Shown here piece by piece: positions 26,876 to 37,445 of a DNA stretch of 64,000 nucleotides. The notes under the pieces were generated by a model, which did not search any database, was not told the DNA's origin, and saw nothing but the letters and a program-made list of their open reading frames with translations. This DNA is from Solea solea (lineage: Eukaryota > Chordata > Actinopteri > Pleuronectiformes > Soleidae), in assembly GCF_958295425.1 (NCBI RefSeq), contig NC_081141.1, positions 26,596,365 through 26,660,364 of the forward strand, written 5' to 3'. The position numbers were made by a program, and so were the translations under genes. Position 1 is the first letter of the stretch. Each line of letters opens with the position of its first letter.

Positions 26876-29800
26876 GCGGTGGCTTTATTTCAGTCATTAT
26901 ACAACAAATCGGCTCAAGGTGGTTTCATATTGAATGGAGTTCCTGTATGTGGTTCCTGGTTCCGAGAAGTTAGGCCTCCACAGTGAGTAATAGTGAAGGT
27001 GCAGGCCTTTTTTTTTTTTTTTACCCAAGATAGCCCCAACTGAGTCACAGCACAGCGTCTCCACTCTGCCGCTCACAGTCACACACACACACATCTGTCT
27101 GTCTGACTTTTCCACTGTAGCAGATTATTATTATTATTACGCTCTGAATCTGCGTCTAAGAGTTAAAATAATGTAACGTAATGTCTTGAAATGTGTTCAC
27201 TAACATCGACTGATTTACTTTCGGTGACTGATTCACAAAACTTTCAGTTTTATACATCAATGGTTGTGTACAGGAAATGTCAAAGCCACACACACACACA
27301 CACATACACAGAGAGAGAGCGAGAGAGGTGTGTGTGTGGAGTATCTGAGCTGCAGATCTGACTCCACACACTGTTGTGAAACGACATTCAGTTAATTTCC
27401 ACTGTTTTTTTTTGTTGGAAAACCTTGTGGGTGATTGATGTCAGCGTGTTATTGATGATGGTGTGTGACTCTGACTCTGACTCTGACTCTGGGTCGCTGG
27501 CATCAGCAGACCCGAAGATCGCCCGCAGAAACCACCGGGGCTTCTCGGGCTCGCAGCCTCGCTGTCGTGGAGGAAATTTGACGAAGCTCTCGCGTCTCAT
27601 GAGCGTCTCGTCTCCAGTTACCAGAAAACTGTGTCAGCCTGTGACGACCTGCTGCAGTTTCTCTACGCACACACACACACACACACAGACGCTGTGAAAT
27701 ATCCAAGTCTGATGTGGTGATAATTTCACGTCCAGAGCAGAATCATCGCTCGCTCGTTACTCATTTCACAATCAGCACTTTAGCAGAATTTAAAAAAAAA
27801 GGGAAGTGAAAACGAAGCGTAAGTCATTCTGAGTAGTCAGTAGTCACTAACTGTAACTCATGGAAAATAAAATGCCCCCCCGATTACTACCAGAAGTCCA
27901 ACTGACGTCTTTACCAGCACTGACAGACGTTAGAATCCGACATGAAAGAGCGATTGTTGTGTTTTTGTTTACTGTTTAACCTCCAGGAGACATTTTTGGA
28001 CAGAAATGTGAAAAATCTGTAGAGTCTGAAATCTGGAACGTTCTTTACAAACCCGTTAGAGAGAATATCGGCCCAGTTTTTCACAATAAAACTTATTTTA
28101 TTGTGAATATATTGTTGTTTTTTCACAATAATGTGTGAATATTGTCAGTTTTTATTTTGAATGGGATGTTTTAATGTTTTTGAATACAGAAGTTGAACAC
28201 GGCAACATTTTTACTGCGAGATTACAGAATGATTTATCTTGTTATCACAGGATCACAAAGATAACGAGGTTAATTAACGTTTTATCTCAGGATAGCAAGG
28301 CTTGTTTACTTATAATTACAAAATATAGTTATGGAAAACATCTCTTTCTGTGTCAATAACAACACAAATTCATATTTTATCTTGGGATTATAAAGCTAAT
28401 TTGTGTGATGTGGGAATATTGTTGTTATATCTTTGAATACGGAAGCTGGGAGCATTTTTTACATTTATACTGCGAGATTATTCGTCGAGATAACAAGATT
28501 GACAAGAATTGGCGCATTTTTTATGTCGCTCAGACATAATTCAAAATGGCCGACTTGCAATAGGGACACAAATGAACACATTAACTCAGGATTACAAGGC
28601 TCGTTTTTTAAATGAACGTGTAATCTTAGCATGACCAGGCTTGTTTTCTCATAATATGGAAAACATCTCTTTATGAGGCAATAATGACACAAATTAGCAC
28701 ATAATCTCATGATTACAAGGCTCGTTTTTTTAAATGAAGGTGTAATCTCAGGATAGAAAGGGTGTTTTCTTGCAAAAATGTGATCGTTGTCACGTTATCG
28801 CGGGATAAAATTAATTTCGTTATCATTTCGTACTTGTTTTTTGTCCAAAAAATTACACGAGTCGTAATTTCTTAGATTATACGTCGATATAAACACGCGC
28901 GTGAAATAAATACATATTGATTCATATTGAATGAATCAATATGTGGGGGGCCCATGAAATGTCTGTGCACGGCACTGCTACCTGGTTCATTGTCCAGTTG
29001 TCTTCACTGCTGCCGCTTTCTGTTTGTCCCGACGTCTCACTCTGTCCGTCTTCAGCTGTGGACGAAAGAAAGAGAGAAAGTAAGAAAAAGAAAACTTTGC
29101 TTTTTACTCCACTACATTTCCTCTAAGTCTCTTTGTTACTCGTTACTACCAAATAAAATCAGAAGAAGAAGAGTTGGTGTCCAGGTTTTTACTGCCTGAT
29201 CCTTTCAGCACAATAATCCCTCGAACACCTCGAGCGTCTTTATGAAGCTATATTTCACACACAGGTTATAAAAACCGACAAGTCGTACGAGTTCTGATGA
29301 TTAGCAGTTAGACAGAGACACAAATAAAGGTCAACATATAACGAAAGAGCTTTGATAGCAACGCTTTGATGACAATAGTGCTTTGATACCAACTGGGCTT
29401 TGATTAGAACGGCGCATGCTCCAAACACGCAGACTGGAGGTTATCTTAGACATAATAACTGTCACATAGAACAATAAACAGTGTTAGTTCTGTTCTATTG
29501 TTGGTATTATGGTCTGTATTTACTGTATATAGAGCTTTTACACGACAGTTTTCATCCATTCACATGCACATGCAACATGTGGTCAAGTGTCTTTGCTCAC
29601 GCACACACACATAGACTCGCAGAGCCAAGAATTGAACCCACAACCTTCCAGTTGAACAACAACTCACCCTACCACTGAGCCACCAAGGCTCAATCTCAAT
29701 TTATGTACATTTTATATCAGAAAATTTGACTTTTACTTAAGTAATATTATAAAAAAAGTGACTTTTACTCAATTATCCCCTTTAAGGTGTTTCATACACG

Positions 29801-31015
29801 ACTGTTGATGCATGAGAATTTTGGTTTTCAGAGGGAAAAAAACCGTAGTGAAGACATCGACCACTTCTTCATTTTTATGGAGAAACGATATTTGTATTCA
29901 ATGCACTTTTCTTTTTGTCCATTTTTGACACTTAAACCCGCAAAAATGAAAAAAAAATCAGTAGAACCTTTTTGTCAACCGAGTCTGATATAAAACCACA
30001 GGTTGCAAAACCACTTCCTGCCCGTGAGCTGCACTGTAATTGTATCTGATATTGTGACACACACACACACACACAACACTGTAAGAACACGGCTGTTCAG
30101 CGCTGGAAACAAAAGACACTTTATATTTTTATGAGGACAAAAACACGTACGTGTGTTGTTTTTTTTTTTTTTTTAAAGTTAGGCATTGAAAACCACGGTG
30201 AATGAGTGAATGATGAGAAGGTGTCAGCAGCGGCTGTTGCCCTCCGCCCACACTGATATCGTCTGTGTGCAAAACCAATATACTTCTCTTCTGAGATCAC
30301 TTGTTTCCTGTGCTGCGGCTTGAACCTTAAATTCTGCTTTCAGTCGCTGCAACTTCTCCATTTTCACATGTCAGAGAAAATACATATTTTTAAATATACA
30401 CTACTGCTTGTCCGATGCAGTTATTAAACTCATTTAAATGTCTTTCCCTTTGTAATTTTAACCAAATAATCTAGATTATTGTCATTTCTTAGTATAAACT
30501 AGTATAAATAAGTATAAATACGACTTTCCTGTGACATGATGTCCTTTAAATTAAAATACTTAAGTAATCAAAATCACATTTTACAGCATTTGTGTAGACA
30601 GAGTTGAGATTATTTAGGATTTATATCTACAGCCACTTTCAGTGTAACGTGAAATGAGGGGAAAAAATTGGCCAAAAACCTCAAAAAAGTTGCACTTTAA
30701 TGTAATGTTTCACTGAATTAAAGCCAGTGTTGTAATGTGACAAAGTACACAAATACTTTGTTAGCGCACTTGAGCACAAAATTCACGCATCTCTACTTTA
30801 CTTTCCTCTTTACTTCTTGTTTAGAAGCAATAAATATGACTTTTCTGCGACTTTTAAATGATCAAATATCAGATTTTACAGACATTTCTTTCATATGAGA
30901 GTATTTATGATTTAACAGAACTAAAACAACACAGTTTGAACATAAAAAGAGTAAAAAAGTAAAAAAAACAACAGTAATAATGGTGTTAATAAAGTTAAAA
31001 ATGACACTCACCCAT
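20518..31015 (-). CDS. arid5a: AT-rich interaction domain protein 5A, 7 coding exons
   Basis: Coding exons on the minus strand: 31012-31015, 28982-29055, 25102-25270, 24316-24368, 22204-22301, 21956-22115 and 20518-21741. Total 1782 nt, 593 aa; human ARID5A is 594 aa. Every junction keeps phase. The N-terminus reads MAEDGQSETSGQ, TMNQ|ASPPVIEIHD. The ARID (about residues 52-145) shows FMKEKGSPIERIPHLGFKQ, INLWRIYKAVEKRGGYES, RLWKKVYDELGGSPGS and RRHYERLVLPFERH, followed by the basic KPLPLSKPRKLYKR. The ISPLEKKKRMAQASL block and the end (IYPHKL) also match ARID5A. The protein binds AT-rich DNA and stabilises inflammatory mRNAs such as IL6 in mammals. An Ala/Pro tract lies at about residues 250-272. 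The start is inferred: ATG G at the end of exon 1 joined to CTGAAGAC; it is preceded in frame by stops. Introns hold SINE fragments, CA runs and decayed repeats. Confidence 0.95.
21478..21550 (-). repeat. Coding GCT/GCA-rich repeat (Ala/Pro tract) in arid5a
   Basis: Tandem 'gcagcag' and 'caggag' steps encode an alternating Ala/Pro then poly-Ala segment just before the conserved ISPLEKKK block. The length is probably variable between individuals. Other frames give artefactual Ser/Cys-rich ORFs. Confidence 0.8.
22330..22620 (+). mobile_element. LINE 3' end with (ATTCT)n tail plus TA-rich run
   Basis: Contains 'atttcccgcaagggattaat' then 'aaagtatattctattctatt', a fish L2/Rex-type 3' end, preceded by a duplicated 'tgctgctataatattcgtt' (about 22500-22540) and a TA-rich stretch at 22350-22420. 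It lies in an arid5a intron. Confidence 0.6.
23243..23445 (+). mobile_element. tRNA-derived SINE fragment
   Basis: The head has an A-box-like 'tggctcagtggtagag' (from 23254) and a B-box-like 'ggattcgattcca' (from 23298), followed by 'gacacttaaccct' and 'tgaatgggtgaatgac'. The acceptor arms do not pair and no anticodon arm is intact, so this is a SINE and not a tRNA gene. It lies in an arid5a intron. Confidence 0.7.
24895..25075 (+). mobile_element. Composite of dispersed repeat and SINE B-box half
   Basis: The left part ('tccaaaaacatgcagatt', 'gacactctaaattgacca', 'tggttatttgtctctag') is the reverse form of the 780-962 repeat. At about 25010 it runs straight into 'ttgactttcgactgaaaggt' and 'gggttcaattcctgg', the second half of the tRNA-like SINE head. 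One element seems to have inserted into or recombined with the other. Confidence 0.55.
25840..26220. repeat. Degenerate tandem repeat, unit about 20 bp
   Basis: Roughly fifteen decayed copies of 'ctcagaattctgactttt' with mutations. A short run of the same unit is at about 22640-22720. It lies between arid5a coding exons. Confidence 0.75.
26834..26873. repeat. CA microsatellite
   Basis: (CA)n in an arid5a intron. Further CA or CT runs in this intron are at 25290-25305, 27085-27098, 27287-27305 and 27668-27689. A (GACTCT)n hexamer run lies at 27468-27492. Confidence 0.9.
28240..28800. repeat. Internally repeated AT-rich stretch
   Basis: 'attacaaggctcgtttttt' occurs at about 28588 and 28702; 'tggaaaacatctcttt' occurs at about 28332 and 28655; 'taatctcaggatag' phrases recur several times. 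The block is made of decayed repeat units of unequal spacing. It lies just downstream of arid5a coding exon 2. Confidence 0.6.
29560..29692 (-). mobile_element. tRNA-derived SINE fragment, minus strand
   Basis: Read on the minus strand it has 'ggtggctcagtggtaggg' (A box) and 'gttgtgggttcaattctt' (B box), so it is in the same family as 23243-23445 but opposite in orientation. It lies in the first arid5a intron. Confidence 0.7.
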
Positions 31016-31130
31016 GTGTATGCGCAGTCCTCGGTGTGAGACTTTGACTCAGAGACACTGAAGCTCCGTCCTCGACTCCACACCTCGAAATAGGAAGGTG
31101 TTTCCACAAAGTCAGTTTCATTGGTCGACT
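31016..31130 (-). other. Probable arid5a 5' UTR exon
   Basis: The sequence before the split start codon is exonic by inference. An acceptor-like 'tgccttcag' on the minus strand ends at 31131. An ATG at 31146 opens a frame that runs through the exon and would overlap the true start out of frame if the transcript extends that far. In the main frame, two TGA stops lie upstream of the ATG. Confidence 0.45.
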
Positions 31131-31432
31131 GAAGGCACCGCAGCACATCATTTGTTTCAGTTTTTTTTTCCCCTCTTCTTACTTAATAAGTCTCATCTGG
31201 TTACTTTCCCACACACACACACACACACACAAAAGAAACCAACAGCTGAGTTTTTAATCTGCTCCAATTTTGACTGAAAGTGATGCAAAAGAGATAAATA
31301 TTTCATCTTAAAGGATATTTATCACAATTACTCATAAAATTCACACATTACCTCTGCATTGGCGTGGGTTTAACTGTAAATTTGTCCTACTTTGCAATGG
31401 GTAGCTGATCACACATGTAAATTCCCATTAAA

Positions 31433-31830
31433 TTTTGGTAAGAATCTACCCACTGATGACATCACAAATCATGACCAAATTGTCAATAAATATCCATTCT
31501 TTTATAATGAGCAGAAATGTCAAAAAAGGAAATCATATCTCTGTCAAAGATCATTGGATTTTAACAAAATTTGGTCTGTGTATGCAGGATTAGATAATCT
31601 ATCATCAGATTAAATTTATTTATTTTGTGACGGATCAATCTGAATTGACGATTACATTTTGGTAAGAATCTACCCACTGATGACGTCACAAAACATGATC
31701 AAATTGTCAATAAATCCCATTCTTTTATAATCGGCAAAACTGTCAAAAAAATATCATATCTGTCAAAGATTATCGTATTTTAAAAAAAATGTAGTTTGTG
31801 TTTGCGGGATTATATAATCGACCATCAGAT
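31433..31830 (+). repeat. 224-bp direct tandem duplication
   Basis: 31433-31610 and 31657-31830 are collinear copies starting 'ttttggtaagaatctaccca', with matching blocks 'ttgtcaataaat', 'ccattcttttataat' and 'tatctgtcaaagat' or a close variant. The offset is 224 bases. The copies have diverged by scattered substitutions and short indels. Confidence 0.8.
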
Positions 31831-33025
31831 CTGATGCAGATTACAGGTTTGGAGGTATTTTAAATTTAACATGGTTCAGTCCCGTTGAACAAGTTCAGGG
31901 TTATCTCAGCGATATCTTAACAAAATCAAAACAATATAATGTAACATGATGCAATATATTGATATATTATTGGTTCAATTCTGAAATTTACATCATAATC
32001 TACATTTTCTTATCAAACTAGCTACTACTTATTATATTTGAACTGCTTTTATATTAATATACAACATATTTTTTGCCCCATTTGTTGATGAATGTTTTTT
32101 TTTAATATTATTAATTTTCTATGGCGGTCATTTTTGACCGGGTACACCAAAGGTGTGACAAATTTGAATAAACCACTCAAAGTTGTTGAATGGGTCGGAT
32201 TAGACCAAAACCTGAGGTAAGTTAATTATAAAAACTATAACTGGAGTTTAGTCTTTAGTCAAATCTAAAGTTAAAAGCCAGGCCTAATGTTTCAATTTGT
32301 CTCCTGATGTGAACCAAGTGAGGACGTCCACCGTTTACTTTGTCTCTAAATTGAAATTTAAAAGGTCCAGTGTGAGAAATACAGGTGCTATTATTTCTAT
32401 TTGGCAGAAATTAAAGATAAAACAATTATATTTAAGTATGAATATTTTATACAAAATGGACAAAATACATGAGTTACACACAATATCATGATTCTTCTTA
32501 TTACAATTAGTTTATCTTTGACAGAATAAAACGTGGTGACCATTAAGGTCCAGACACATTTCTCAGTTTGGGGAAGTGAAAGAAAGCAATGCTCAAAATT
32601 AAATGGTGAATGCGTGTAAATGCCACAAGAACAACATTTCCCAAACGTCCTTAATACAGAAACTGGTGCATTTTAAGAATTGATGTTCAAATCAGGAACT
32701 AATAAGAGTCGAAGGTCATTGGTCATAAAGAGTTCTAAGAAAAGGTTTTTCTACAAAGTTTTTTTATTTAAACCCAGTGTGCGACATCTGACCTTTATGA
32801 TATATTTTTATTTATCTGTTCATTTACTGTCACTGTATCTTTTATTTGTGCAATAACTGCTGCAATACGCTTAAAGAGTTAATACTGAATATTGACATAA
32901 AATACTGCAAAAGAGCAGATGTTTGGAAATTTCAGGGAAGATAAACGATGTAATTCAATGGTGATGTGATACACAGCAAATATACAGTATATGGGGGTTT
33001 TTTTTATTGGAAAAATTCAAACTAC

Positions 33026-33113
33026 CTGAAACAAGTTTTGAGTCAGAGCAGTCGGGTTGAGTTGAGTAAAACACCTTCTCTTAAGGTTCTCGTGTGAGCT
33101 GACGATGATGATG
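33026..33113 (-). other. Candidate untranslated exon upstream of arid5a
   Basis: On the minus strand this 88-base stretch is bounded by 'cttcttctacag' (acceptor) and 'tttcag|gtagt' (donor). It has no ORF of note. It could be a 5' UTR exon of arid5a, but chance cannot be excluded. Confidence 0.25.
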
Positions 33114-33417
33114 CTGTAGAAGAAGAGTTCAGAGGTGACATTTTAAGGAACAGGCAGAGCTACTTCTTTAAAACAGTTTCTACTGACTGACCGTTGCCTT
33201 AAATATACAGGTTAAAAATAAAAGAAACGCCAGAGCCAATGGAGAAACAGCTTTTTTTTTTTTTTTTCCACTAGAGCGTTGACTTAACACACCAGTCAAT
33301 TCAAAATAAAGTTATTAATAAGCATTTAACATCAGGATCAAGTTAAGTTTCACTAATAAAAACAGTCACAGAAAACTTCTGAGTCAGACATAAACGTATC
33401 AAACTCTCTCTTGTAAC

Positions 33418-33419
<2 letters not shown>

Positions 33420-33467
<48 letters not shown>
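33420..33467. repeat. TA microsatellite
   Basis: Near-perfect (TA)n run of about 45 bases in the arid5a-dbnl intergenic region. Confidence 0.95.
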
Positions 33468-35207
33468 AACTGTCCAAATTCTGTATTGAAATCAAATTTA
33501 TTGTAACTGTTTTATCATAATAAAATAAAACATCTATATACTGATTCATTGTAATCTTGTGAGCAAATTTGTACAAACTTGAAATTGTGAATTAAATGCA
33601 TATTCATCACAATCTTACTTAACAGTGTTTTATCATAATCTTTCACTCATCAACACACTGTACAAAACTCTGTGAAAACTGTTCAAATGTCATAATGAAA
33701 TCAAATTTGCCCTCATCTTACTTCCAAAACTGGTGTGTCATAATCTCACAATCAAATAACTGTGCAAAACTGATTTATTGTAATTTCGTCTAAATCTGAA
33801 ATCCAAAAATTGACGTCATAATCTCATAACCAAAATACAAATTGTGCAAATCTCAAATAGATTTTGAGATTATCGTAATTTTATATTGACCCCAAAGTTA
33901 TAATTATTAATCTTACTTGAAAACTGATGAATCACAATCTCAGAATCAAATAACTACAAAGTGTTCAAATTTCAAAATCAAAACTTTATTTTTTTAAATC
34001 TTGTAACTAAATATCTACAAACTCAAATTGGATTTTTTTTTTTTACATAATCTTATATCCAAATATCTACAAATTGTTCAAATCACAAATCGAAAAAACT
34101 CAAATTTATTGTAATTTTGCATTTATATCGGAATAAAGTAAAATTATTCAAAGAAATATTTAATTTCAGTCAGGTGACATAAATAAACATAGATTCATAA
34201 TTTAATATAATTTAACAAAATACTTCACAGCTGGAAAATCACTTCAGTGTGCAGTGGTTTTTCACATCTGCTCGACAAAGTTCTCATCATGTCAGAGGTT
34301 TATTTTCTTTGACATTTTAAAAACTCGACCGTCTTTTTTTCCGTCTCTTGTCCTCGACTGTAAAATTATAAAACAACAACAACATCGTGGAGCGGCAGAA
34401 CTGAACTCCACATTTCCTTCACATGTTTTTTAAAATCAGTTAAAAGGAGGATGTTGGATTCCCCCGTCTGACTTTGACATTTCAGAACCATTAAGATTTA
34501 AATGTCAAATTAACCAAATATCGAGAAACTGTCCTAATTTCAGAGGGATTTTTTTCTCTCTCTCTCACCCCCTTTTTTGTAATAGATACAAAACAAGTTC
34601 TGGTTTGGGTTTTTAAAAAAAACAGTTTTAATGTCAAGATGATAAGATCGATCTGGTGTGAATTTGAAGTTTTGTTGTGTTTTAAAGTATCTGTCTATGC
34701 AGATGACGCGCTTGTTTATCTGCGATTAAATTAGAGGTCATATACTACTAAAATGTAGATTTAGTGAACTTAATGAGGCAACTTTGAAACTGTTTTGTTG
34801 ACAAAATTATCAATAAACACTCTTTACAAACTTTAAAATTGTTAAGATTCACCCGATTCATGCATGAACACAATGACAGCATATTTTGATATGCAGATGA
34901 CATGCTTGTTTATGTAGATTAGAGATACAGTAATTGTTTATCTTTGATTAGATATAATTAATAACCTAACTGTAGATGTAGTGAACATCATGAGGAAGCT
35001 GTTTGAAAAATAAAATAATATGAGATTTGAACAGTGAAATTTGACAATATTCATCATTTATGTGGTGAAATGAGGCTTTACAACAAACCTATTTTGATTC
35101 CAATGAACGGCGAAACATGTTTTGAAGAAACTCTTGTTGAGTTGTCAGCTGCAGGAAGATTAATAACCCTGTCACAAATGTGGGGATGATGAGCTTTAAA
35201 CATCATC

Positions 35208-35284
35208 AGAGAAGAGAAGAGAAGAGAAGAGAAGAGAAGAGAAGAGAAGAGAAGAGAAGAGAAGAGAAGAGAAGAGAAGAGAAA
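35208..35284. repeat. (GAAGA)n pentanucleotide microsatellite
   Basis: About fifteen near-perfect GAAGA units. The minus strand reading gives a false Phe/Ser/Leu-rich ORF. Confidence 0.95.
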
Positions 35285-35861
35285 ATCCCCAGCCATTCAT
35301 TTCAGACTTTCACTGACATAAACATGTGAGGTTGAGGTAAGGGCAACAGCGCAATAAGTGGAGAACATATTGTGAATACGAAACAGAAGAAGAAAAAAAG
35401 ATTTCTTGTCTGAAGTGAGTCACAGTCCTGAGAACAATGTGCTCATGTTTCAGATTCCCGTCATGGTGAGAAACTGTCACTTTCTGTGTTGCACAAAGAG
35501 CTTTTCCCACAAAGAAAGTTTGAATTTGTTACTTTGTATAATCGGGAGAACAACAAACTTTATATTGAAGAGAGAGAGAGAGAGAGTCTTAACTCTAACA
35601 TCAGTGGGAGTTAATATTACAAAAGCTTCAGCATTGTGAGACCATGTGTAGGTGTGTGTGGAAATTCTCCTGAAACTAAGCCCAGACAACACGATGATTC
35701 ATTTCAGGAAGACACTAATATCAGAGGACAATTTCAGCTCAAATTTCATATTCCACAAACTGCTAAAACATCATATTTGATTTGTGTATTAGGGTTATTA
35801 AATGACTTTGTCATGACAGCAACGACGTGTAATTGCAGAATGTCAATATTTGATTATACGT

Positions 35862-36040
35862 TATTGATCCCCTTAGGGAAATTCTTTCTCTGCATTTAAC
35901 CCGTCCTTTACTGGGAAACTTCTGGGCAGCCACTGAGCAGCGCTCCCCAAGGGGGTTGGGTACCTTGCTCAGGGGTAAACCCAGCCTTTTGAACTGCCAG
36001 GGACTCGAACCGGTGACCGTGGAACAGGTGCAACAGACCA
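35862..36040 (+). repeat. Dispersed repeat family, copy 2 of 3
   Basis: 'gccactgagcagcgctcccc', 'taccttgctcaggggtaaac', 'ggactcgaaccggtgacc' place this with the 2640 and 48475 copies. The element starts 'ttgatccccttagggaaatt', a phrase also seen at LINE tails. Confidence 0.65.
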
Positions 36041-37408
36041 AATTAACCCCTGCCCAGAATAAACCTCCATGGAACCGGCAACCCTCGAACAATTTCAACA
36101 CAAATTTGTTCACAAATGTGATTCAGATTCTCGTCAATGGTGCCGATTTTAACTCATTTGCTGCGGAAATTCTGGTCATAAATAATTATGATAGATTATA
36201 GATTATAATTATGATAGATTATACATGTTTGCAAAAATACGTTTGATTATTTTATCTACAATTTCTGCCAAATGATAAATTATTTCACCCAAATTTGACA
36301 TGTTAGGAGACATCTTGGTTGACATCAAATTCAAGGACTTTCCAGGACCAATTCCCTCAAATTCAAGGACCTCATGTGCCGACACAGCTTAATAAGACGG
36401 TAGGGCACTTGTACGAGCATCTTCGTCTTTTTTTTGGGATCGTGGATTTTTTCATTTCCCAGGCATCACGTTGTCATTTTGTTCTCGCTTTGCTTAACTT
36501 TACTCACTCGTTGTTCTGCACAGAATCTCACGTTAACAGTCGGAGCGAGAGAGAGAGACAGTGGACAGTGTTTCTTCTGCGTAGGTCTAGTCTACGTAGA
36601 TAAAGAGTAGGTGGCGTCGTAACAAACAAGGGAGACATTTACCTAAACATTAACTTACTTCTTTCTTTCAATGACCCATGTCTATTTAGGTTTGATTTTC
36701 ACAAACGTTCAAGGATTTCAAGGACCCGTGGGAACCGTGAAACCCTTGTTACTTTAAATACAGCTATGACGACGACTCCAGCCTGGTTTTAAATGAACCT
36801 TCCAAACAGTTTACAATCTAATCTAAGTCACGTTACAACTTTCCTGAAGTATCAATTATTGTGTTTTTTCATCTTATTGCCTCAAATTAAACTGCAGATC
36901 ATAATCATTAGTGATTTTTGAGTGGTCTATTCAGCTTTGTCACAAGCCTTTACGTACATTTAGTGTATACTTTGTAAACACATACAGATCTGGTTAGTTA
37001 AAGTGTTATTTTATTCATTTTTATTCCCTATTCAACCAGGATTAAAACACTAAAAATGTCTTTTACAAGAGAGTTCTGGCCTAAGACTCATTTAGCCTCA
37101 ATTTTACAACATAAACCTTTGAATGTGAACGTGAATCCCAGCAGAAATCAATGTTACCATCTCTACTATGTGAGAGGGTGAGAAAGAGACACAGCGATAG
37201 GAGGTAAGTAGGGGACATTATACTGTATCTGGTTATTATTATTTTGTTATTATTCAGACTTCATTCACTCACGCACACCGGTGAGTGAAGGATGTGGGTG
37301 AGATAGAAATCTTATATTTCTTGTGAAAATGAAACTTATGCATTAACGCGGTGAATTCCCCAGCTGTTGCCTTATTCCAGGAAACTGATTTTACAGCGAA
37401 GTTTGTCT

Positions 37409-37410
<2 letters not shown>

Positions 37411-37444
<34 letters not shown>
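37411..37444. repeat. TG microsatellite
   Basis: Uninterrupted (TG)n run of 33 bases in the intergenic region. Confidence 0.95.

Positions 37445-37445
<1 letters not shown>

Noticed and set aside
30862..31146. 94-codon minus-strand ORF starting MLRCLQS
   Set aside because: It runs through the arid5a leader exon and past its donor into the intron in a frame different from the protein. At most it is a leader ORF.
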